Origin: Iamia majanohamensis
GTDB taxonomy: Bacteria; Actinomycetota; Acidimicrobiia; Acidimicrobiales; Iamiaceae
Direction of reading: 5' to 3'
Assembly (NCBI RefSeq): GCF_028532485.1
Contig: NZ_CP116942.1
Span: 3,968,001-4,032,000 of the forward strand
Length of the DNA stretch: 64,000 nt
Shown: piece after piece, positions 58,711-64,000 of the stretch
How positions within the stretch are numbered: position 1 is the stretch's first letter
Layout: each line of letters begins with the position of its first letter
Position numbers and translations under genes: made by a program
Notes under the pieces: generated by a model
What the model was told of the DNA's origin: nothing
The model's input: only the letters and a program-made list of their open reading frames with translations
The model's database searches: none

Positions 58711-60168
58711 TCAGCCCACGGACTCGAGCTCGTCGGCGACCACCCGGGCCACCATCTGGTCGAGGGAGAGCACGGCGAAGTCGTCGACGTGGAGGTCGGG
58801 ACGCTGGTCGCCCGGCGAGGCCCCGTCGGCGCCGTAGGTGAGGAAGAGGAACGGAGCCTGGGTCACCAGGGCCAGCTCCCGGAAGACCGACTCGCCCACC
58901 GGATCGAGGTTCGACGAGGCCACGGGGACGACCTTGATGCCCGCGGCCGCGAACCGGGTGGCGGTGTCGATGTAGTGGGGGCCGTCGTCGTCGACCGGGC
59001 CGCCTTCGCCCGCACAGGGCTCCACCGGCTCGACGTCGTCGGCGACGGGCGCATCGTCGCCCGCGGCCTCCGGGGCGGGCACCGGCTCGGGGGCGCACCC
59101 GGCGCGGCCGCCCTCCAGGTGGGGCGGGGCGTCGGCCACCAGGAACGCCAGGCGCACCGTGCCCGGGTCCTCCGACCAGTCCAGGTCGTCGAGGGCGGAG
59201 GCGAGGGCCGGCTCCACCGCCTCGGGGGTGTCGCCGCCGCCGTCGGCGGTGACCTCCGACAGCTGCTCCTCGAAGGCGGCCGCATCGGTGGTGAACGGCA
59301 CCGTGCGGGTGACGAACTCGTCGCCCCGGTCGCGGTAGACGGTCATGCCCAACCGCACCTGCGGGGAGCCGGGCAGCTCGCCGATCCCCTCGACCACGGT
59401 GGCGAGGGTGGCCTTCAGCCGCTCGATCTCGTCGCCCATGGACCCGGTGGCGTCGAGGACCAGCTGGAGGTCGACGTCGGGGGCGTCCGCAGGCCGGGCC
59501 CCGGGCGTGCGCAGCACCGGTGCCAGGTCGTCGGGGGCGACCTCGGCATCGAGGTCGCCGGCCTCGCTGCGGACCCGGTAGGTGGTGGCGGTGCCGCGCT
59601 GTTGGGGATCCGACGAGGAGGCCCCCTCGGGTGCGGCGAACACGACGGCCCGCCCGTCGGCGTGGGTGCGGACCGTCGCCACCGGCTCGCCGCCGGCATC
59701 GAGCACGTCGACCACTGCGCCCCGCACCGGTCGGTCGTCGGCGTCGACGACGGTCAGCACCCGGCGGGCATCGACGTCGATCGGGGCCAGCGGGATCCCC
59801 GCCCGCCCGGCGTCGTCCCGGTAGACGAGGTAGTCGGCCCAGGCCTCGCCGTCGTCGATGCGCCCGGCCGTCAGGGCCGGGTCGGTCGGCACCTCGTCGA
59901 CGACGGCGCCGCCGGCGTCCTCGGAGGACGCCGCACCGGCACCGGCCTCGGCCTCCGGGGCGGGCGCGCCGTCGGGGGCGGGACCCGTGGTCGTCGGGGC
60001 GGCCTCGTCGCCGCCGGCCCGGTCGAGCGAGGCCTCCCCGCCGCGCCCGGCCGTCGACGCGTCGGCGTCGTCGGAGGACGCGGCGGTGCCGCAGGCGGCG
60101 AGGAGGACGCCGAGGGCGAGGACCACGGCGAGGAGGGGGCGGCGGGGGCGGCGGGGCGAGGTGTCCAT
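58711..60168 (-). CDS. vWA-domain lipoprotein
   Basis: A 485-residue protein with a lipobox (VLLAACG, C26), a low-complexity acidic/Pro linker, a carboxypeptidase-regulatory-like segment (RRVLTVVDADDRPVRGAVVDVLDAGG) and a von Willebrand A domain with a MIDAS-like DATGSMGDEI (residues about 240-460). The linker is of the length seen in surface-anchored proteins. Function likely adhesion or surface sensing. Confidence 0.78.
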   Translation of the reverse strand: MDTSPRRPRRPLLAVVLALGVLLAACGTAASSDDADASTAGRGGEASLDRAGGDEAAPTTTGPAPDGAPAPEAEAGAGAASSEDAGGAVVDEVPTDPALTAGRIDDGEAWADYLVYRDDAGRAGIPLAPIDVDARRVLTVVDADDRPVRGAVVDVLDAGGEPVATVRTHADGRAVVFAAPEGASSSDPQQRGTATTYRVRSEAGDLDAEVAPDDLAPVLRTPGARPADAPDVDLQLVLDATGSMGDEIERLKATLATVVEGIGELPGSPQVRLGMTVYRDRGDEFVTRTVPFTTDAAAFEEQLSEVTADGGGDTPEAVEPALASALDDLDWSEDPGTVRLAFLVADAPPHLEGGRAGCAPEPVPAPEAAGDDAPVADDVEPVEPCAGEGGPVDDDGPHYIDTATRFAAAGIKVVPVASSNLDPVGESVFRELALVTQAPFLFLTYGADGASPGDQRPDLHVDDFAVLSLDQMVARVVADELESVG

Positions 60169-60216
60169 GCCCCCTCCGACGCCGCACCGCCCGGTCTGGT
60201 TCCCGGGGCGCCCCGA

Positions 60217-61320
60217 TCAGGGGACGGTGGCGCCCACCAGCAGGTCGACCACGTCGCAGGGATCGTCCCGGCGGGCCAGCGCCGCCCGCTGCCGGGCCGC
60301 GCCGGTGCCGTCGCGCAGCAGTGCCTCCACGCCGTCGCCCACCACGTCCCGGTCGCCCACCTCCTCGAGGTGGGGGGCGAGGGCGGTGACCAGGTCGCGC
60401 ACCACGTCGGCGGCGGGCCGGGCCCGTCCCGCCTCCAGGTCGAGCAGCTCGGCGTCGAGGCCGTAGCGGGCGGCCCGCCAGAGCGCGGACCGCAGCACCT
60501 CGGGGCGGTGCCGGGGCATCGGCGCCCCCGCCTCCTCCTGGGCGCAGGCCCGGGCGACGAGCGCCCGGCAGAGGCCGGCGAGGGTCACGCTCTCGTCGAC
60601 GGTCATGGGCACGTCGGCGACCCGGAACTCGAGGGTGGGGTAGCGGGCCGAGGGGCGCACGTCCCAGTAGAGGCGGGCGGGCTCGTCGATGGCGCCGGCG
60701 TCGGTCATGACCCGCACCAGGTCGTCGTAGTCGGCCCGGGAGGCGAAGGGCTCGGGCAGGCCGGCGGTGGGCCAGCGGTGGAAGACCTCGGTGCGGTAGC
60801 TGGCGTAGCCGGTGTCGGTGCCCTCCCAGAGCGGGGAGTTGGTCGACAGGGCCAGCACCTCGGGGATGTGGACGCGCACCCGGTTCATCACCTGGATGGC
60901 CAGGTCGGGGTCGCCCACCTCGACGTGGACGTGGCAGCCCGACACGACCTGCTCGCTGGTCAGGTGGGCGTACTCCTCGGCCAGGCGCAGGTAGGCCGGC
61001 ACCGGGGTGACCCCTCCGGCGGCCGACCACGGCGACCACGGGTGGGTCCCGGTGGCGATGATCCGCGCCCCCCGGGCCCGCGCCGCGGCGTCGAGGCGCC
61101 GGCGCAGCGAGGTGAGCGAGGCGCGCAGGTCCTCGAGGTCCCGGCACACCTGCGACCCGGACTCGACCTGGGCCCGGCTCAGCTCGTGGTCGATCTGGTC
61201 GTCGTCGTGGTGGCGGGCGGCGTCGACGACGTCCTGGGCGTCGGTGCGGAGCTCGCCCGTCTCGCCGTCGACGACGAACATCTCCTCCTCGACCCCGACG
61301 GTGGGTGGTGGTGCAGCCAT
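60217..61320 (-). CDS. Carboxylate-amine ligase (YbdK/GCS2 family)
   Basis: A 367-residue ATP-dependent ligase: VGVEEEMFVVDGETGEL at the start, ESGSQVCRDLEDL, CHVHVEVGD (metal-binding) and RLYWDVRPSARYPTLEFRVADVPMTVDE. This is the YbdK/GCS2 group, with weak glutamate-cysteine ligase activity in some members; mycothiol-type actinomycetes do not use it to make glutathione. The ATG at 61320 is typical of the family. Confidence 0.9.
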   Translation of the reverse strand: MAAPPPTVGVEEEMFVVDGETGELRTDAQDVVDAARHHDDDQIDHELSRAQVESGSQVCRDLEDLRASLTSLRRRLDAAARARGARIIATGTHPWSPWSAAGGVTPVPAYLRLAEEYAHLTSEQVVSGCHVHVEVGDPDLAIQVMNRVRVHIPEVLALSTNSPLWEGTDTGYASYRTEVFHRWPTAGLPEPFASRADYDDLVRVMTDAGAIDEPARLYWDVRPSARYPTLEFRVADVPMTVDESVTLAGLCRALVARACAQEEAGAPMPRHRPEVLRSALWRAARYGLDAELLDLEAGRARPAADVVRDLVTALAPHLEEVGDRDVVGDGVEALLRDGTGAARQRAALARRDDPCDVVDLLVGATVP

Positions 61321-61405
61321 CGGGGGCACTGCCCCGCCGGGTCCGGCCTCAACCCGACCGGGCCGCGCCGATGCCTGGGAGCGGCGGCGGCCTAGCGTCG
61401 GGGTC

Positions 61406-61786
61406 GTGTGGTGGCGGTGGACAGAGGTCGACGCGTCGAGCGCGACGGTGTGGGACCTGCTCGTCGACCTCGACCGCTGGCCCGACTGGGGCCCGAGCGT
61501 CGCCGGGGCCGCCCTCGACGGCGGTGGCCGGCGGCTGCGGGCCGGGGCCACCGGTGCGGTGCGCACCGCGCTCGGCCCCTCTCTCCCCTTCGCCGTCACC
61601 GAGTGGGACGACGGCACCGCGTGGGGCTGGCGGGTGGCCGGCGTGCCGGCCACCCTGCACCGCGTCGAGCCCACCGGACCGCACACCTGCCGGGTGGGCA
61701 TGGGCGTCCCGACGTGGGCGCCCGGCTACCTGGTGGTGGTGGCCGTCGCCCTGGCCCGCATCCGGGACCTGGCGACCGACACCTGA
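61406..61786 (+). CDS. SRPBCC-family protein
   Basis: A 126-residue Bet v1-like protein: WWRWTEVDASSATVWDLLVDLDRWPDWGPSVAGAALDGGGRRLRAGATG, then RTALGPSLPFAVTEWDDGTAWGWRVAGVPATLHRVEP. A ligand-binding cavity protein without an evident enzyme motif. GTG start. Divergent from the YbdK-type gene. Confidence 0.78.
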   Translation: MWWRWTEVDASSATVWDLLVDLDRWPDWGPSVAGAALDGGGRRLRAGATGAVRTALGPSLPFAVTEWDDGTAWGWRVAGVPATLHRVEPTGPHTCRVGMGVPTWAPGYLVVVAVALARIRDLATDT

Positions 61787-61827
61787 CCGCCGCCCCCTGG
61801 CGTCGAGGGGACGCCGGACGTCACGTG

Positions 61828-61887
61828 GTGCCAGGCACGTCGTCGCGTCCCTCGTGACACCCGCACCACGCGGTGTGCCGGGCACAC
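61828..61887. repeat. Short GTGCC/GGCAC palindromes
   Basis: GTGCC-A-GGCAC (61828-61838) and GTGTGCC-G-GGCACAC (61873-61887) lie between the SRPBCC and thioesterase genes. The second shares its core with the palindrome at 35978. Operator or dispersed repeat. Confidence 0.45.
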
Positions 61888-61909
61888 GTCGTGCGGGCAC
61901 ACTCTGCGC

Positions 61910-62731
61910 ATGGCTGCGTTCCCCGAGGCCCTGTTCACCGACCTGGGCGGTGGCCGCCACCAGGCCACCGAGGCCAGCCGCGGCCCCTGGGACGCCCGCG
62001 CCCTGCACGGCGGCCCGGTGGCCGCCCTCGTGGCCCGCGCCCTGGAGGGGGCGCTGGCCGACGCCGCCGGCCCCGACGACCCCGCCTTCGTGCCCGTGCG
62101 CCTGGCCCTGGAGCTGGAGCGCCCCGTCGGCCTCGACCCGCTGGAGGTCCGCGCCGAGGTCACCCGACCCGGTCGCTCCGTGCGCAGCGCCGATGCCACC
62201 CTCCTCGACGGGGACGGGCGCCGCCTGGCCCGGGCCACCCTCGTGGCCATCCGCCAGCGCGCCGAGCCCCTCGACCTCGGCGCCGCCGTGCTGCCCTCCG
62301 ACGAGGCCCCGGCCCCGCCCGGCCCGCCGGCGGCGCCGTCGTGGGAGACCTACCCCGGGCCCGCGTTCCACCGCGACGCCGTCGAGCACCGCTTCGTGCG
62401 GGGGTCCTTCGACGAGATCGGGCCCACGACGGACTGGATCCGCCTGCTCCTGCCGGTGGTGGCGGGCGAGGACCCGACCCCGCTGCAGCGGGTGGCGGCG
62501 GCGGCCGACTTCGGGAACGGGGTGTCGGCCGCGGTCGACCACGCCACCCACACCTTCATCAACCCCGACCTGGTCATCACGCTGCTGCGCGTCCCCGAGG
62601 GCACGCACGTCGGCCTCGAGGCGGTGACCCGGATCGACGCCGGCGGCGTCGGGCTGGCCGAGTCGACCCTGTGGGACGCCCGGGGCCGGGTGGGCGTGGC
62701 CAGCCAGACCCTCGTCGTCGACGCCCGCTGA
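61910..62731 (+). CDS. Acyl-CoA thioesterase family protein (double hotdog)
   Basis: A 273-residue protein of the TesB-like/4HBT_3 type with two hotdog folds: ASRGPWDARALHGGPVAALVARALEG, then DPTPLQRVAAAADFGNGVSAAVDHATHTFINPDLVITLLR, the second-fold catalytic region. It hydrolyses or binds acyl-CoA thioesters; substrate unknown. ATG at 61910. Confidence 0.83.
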   Translation: MAAFPEALFTDLGGGRHQATEASRGPWDARALHGGPVAALVARALEGALADAAGPDDPAFVPVRLALELERPVGLDPLEVRAEVTRPGRSVRSADATLLDGDGRRLARATLVAIRQRAEPLDLGAAVLPSDEAPAPPGPPAAPSWETYPGPAFHRDAVEHRFVRGSFDEIGPTTDWIRLLLPVVAGEDPTPLQRVAAAADFGNGVSAAVDHATHTFINPDLVITLLRVPEGTHVGLEAVTRIDAGGVGLAESTLWDARGRVGVASQTLVVDAR

Positions 62732-62746
62732 GCCCCGCCGAGCGGA

Positions 62747-63007
62747 TCAGGCCCTGCTGGCCACCAGGTTGCGGCGCTCGGCCTCGCTCAGCCCACCCCA
62801 GATGCCGTGGTTCTCACGGATCTTGAGGGCGTACTCGAGGCACGGCTCCTTGACGGTGCAGGTGCGACAGATCTCCTTGGCCCGGGCCTCCCGGGCGGAC
62901 TTCTCGTCCCGCCTCTCGAGGCTCGTGGGCGGGTAGAAGGCGGCGGAGTGCGGGCCGCGGCAGGCAGCCCGGAGCTGCCAGTCGTCGTCGTGTCGCTGTG
63001 CGCTCAC
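62747..63007 (-). CDS. WhiB-family Fe-S transcription factor
   Basis: An 86-residue WhiB protein with the four cluster cysteines C16, C47, C50 and C56 (CRTC, then EPCLEYAL), the GIWGG turn (69-73) and a basic AERRNLV tail. GTG at 63007 with GGAAGGGG six bases upstream was chosen. WhiB proteins hold a [4Fe-4S] cluster and work with sigma factors; the exact WhiB subtype is not certain. Confidence 0.93.
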   Translation of the reverse strand: MSAQRHDDDWQLRAACRGPHSAAFYPPTSLERRDEKSAREARAKEICRTCTVKEPCLEYALKIRENHGIWGGLSEAERRNLVASRA

Positions 63008-63200
63008 AGATGACCCCTTCCGGAGCACCGGGCGGGGGCCGGGGTGCTCCCTCATGGGATGGGAGGGCACGGAGCTGCCCTCTCCGGAGGGTCACGACCC
63101 TAGGACCGACGTCACATGCCGACAAGGGAAACCTTCGCGAGCGATCCCTTGCCGATCGCGAACAGAAGTGCAGGTCAGCGCCGGTCCGCCCGGGGCCGGC

Positions 63201-64000
63201 TCAGTCCTTCCGGTGCCGCTCCCGGTGGTCGGTGGCCGCCCCCTCGAGGGGCTCGACCTCGAGCAGGAGCCCGTCGACCTCCACCACCCGCACCGCCTCG
63301 CCGGCGGGCACCGGCGTGGCCCGGTTGGTGCGGGCCCGCCAGGGGGCACCCCGCACCGAGACGACGCCCTCGGGGTCGACGGCGGACACGGCCTCGCCCT
63401 CCTCGCCGATCATCCACCCCCGCCCGATGGTGGGGGTCGAGAAGCGGGTGCGGACCATGGCCGGCATGGCCCCGATCACGAACAGTAGCATCCCGGCGAT
63501 GCCGACCAGCAGCGTGATCCACGACAGCTCCAGGCCGTCGTAGAGGCGCAGCGAGCCCACGACAAGGGCGAAGGTGCCGACCGCGGTCCACACCCGGGGC
63601 ACACCGGTCTGGACGTCGACCGCGTAGCAGAGCACGGTGGCGACGAGCAGGGCCACGGCCCAGCCCCGCGCCGGCAGCACGGCCAGGCCGTAGCAGCCGA
63701 GCACCGTGCAGCCGGCGCCGACCACGCCGGCCACGCCGACCCCGGCGGTGTAGAGCTCGAACACGATGAGGGCGAGGCCGGCGAGGAGCAGGAGGTAGGC
63801 CACGGCCGGGCTGGCCACGGTGTGGAGGAGCTGGTCGACGATCGGCAGCTTGGAGAACACCGGGATGGAGTCGCCCGCCACCGCCCGCTGGGGCCGGCCC
63901 TCGGCGTCCTCCTGGACCTCGGTCTCCACCCCGTCGAGGCTGATGAGGAAGGCGCCCAGCACCGGGGCCTCGGTCTGGGCCAGGCCCAGCTCGAGCGCCT
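63201..64000 (-). CDS. NfeD-family membrane protein (N-terminus beyond window)
   Basis: At least 266 residues of an NfeD protein: about four hydrophobic spans (VAYLLLLAGLALIVFELYTAGVGVAGVVGAGCTVLGCYGLAVL, then WAVALLVATVLCYAVDVQTG and WITLLVGIAGMLLFVIGAMP) followed by the OB-fold C-domain (IGEEGEAVSAVDPEGVVSVRGAPWRA, VVEVDGLLLEVEPLEG). The missing N-terminal part would carry the ClpP-like serine protease domain of long NfeD proteins. Confidence 0.82.
   Translation of the reverse strand, partial: ALELGLAQTEAPVLGAFLISLDGVETEVQEDAEGRPQRAVAGDSIPVFSKLPIVDQLLHTVASPAVAYLLLLAGLALIVFELYTAGVGVAGVVGAGCTVLGCYGLAVLPARGWAVALLVATVLCYAVDVQTGVPRVWTAVGTFALVVGSLRLYDGLELSWITLLVGIAGMLLFVIGAMPAMVRTRFSTPTIGRGWMIGEEGEAVSAVDPEGVVSVRGAPWRARTNRATPVPAGEAVRVVEVDGLLLEVEPLEGAATDHRERHRKD

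Overview
The window is about 64 kb of very GC-rich, densely packed chromosome. It carries WhiB, an actinobacterial-type SOS box, a fused CydDC, a wax-ester synthase, GTG starts throughout, a ClpP2-type protease and a DosR-like circuit. I infer a high-GC actinomycete, possibly class Acidimicrobiia; the class assignment is a guess from gene style. I see no tRNA, rRNA or CRISPR array.

Layout: 1-2388 a CoxS-type Fe-S subunit (cut by the window edge) divergent from a flavin/FNR oxidoreductase. 2405-11029 two tandem 43-bp hairpins, an S4 protein, a FetAB-like ABC pair, a PPOX enzyme, a WS/DGAT, a phosphoesterase, a quinone reductase and an MFS exporter. 11065-12631 dinB with a perfect LexA-type box at its start, next to an alkyltransferase-like gene. 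12678-24344 the most striking region: a universal stress protein, three PPOX-fold proteins, a flavodoxin-like protein, a one-GAF heme-type histidine kinase, a DosR-like regulator, cydA-cydB-cydDC and a CoA-binding protein. Six sites there match the mycobacterial DosR box, and four of them lie 32-33 nt from a start codon.

25117-27503 is a lower-GC island with XRE repressor, ImmA/IrrE peptidase, DUF3892 protein, a 36-residue peptide and a Fic C-terminal remnant. It is flanked by a 12-bp direct repeat whose right copy is the very 3' end of glnA. 27491-32627 is a nitrogen block: three different glutamine synthetases and a GlnR-like regulator, with 11-bp-periodic repeats between the divergent synthetases and two duplicated mini-ORFs running into the regulator.

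32658-41786 holds RidA, a compact Fe-S/molybdopterin fusion, a Tat lipoprotein, an Fe-S biogenesis group (ErpA, SufR-like regulator, Mrp), a methyltransferase and a TetR/DHA2-exporter pair with a 13-bp inverted repeat. 41971-52354 has two small unknown proteins, a GMC oxidoreductase, two epimerases, a GT-C-like membrane protein, an M15 peptidase and a DUF779/aldehyde dehydrogenase pair, with several palindromic repeats between them. 52539-64000 has a coiled-coil operon with two tiny proteins, MBL-NUDIX-FxsA, ArsR/SRPBCC facing clpP2, a vWA lipoprotein, a YbdK-type ligase, a thioesterase, WhiB and a truncated NfeD.
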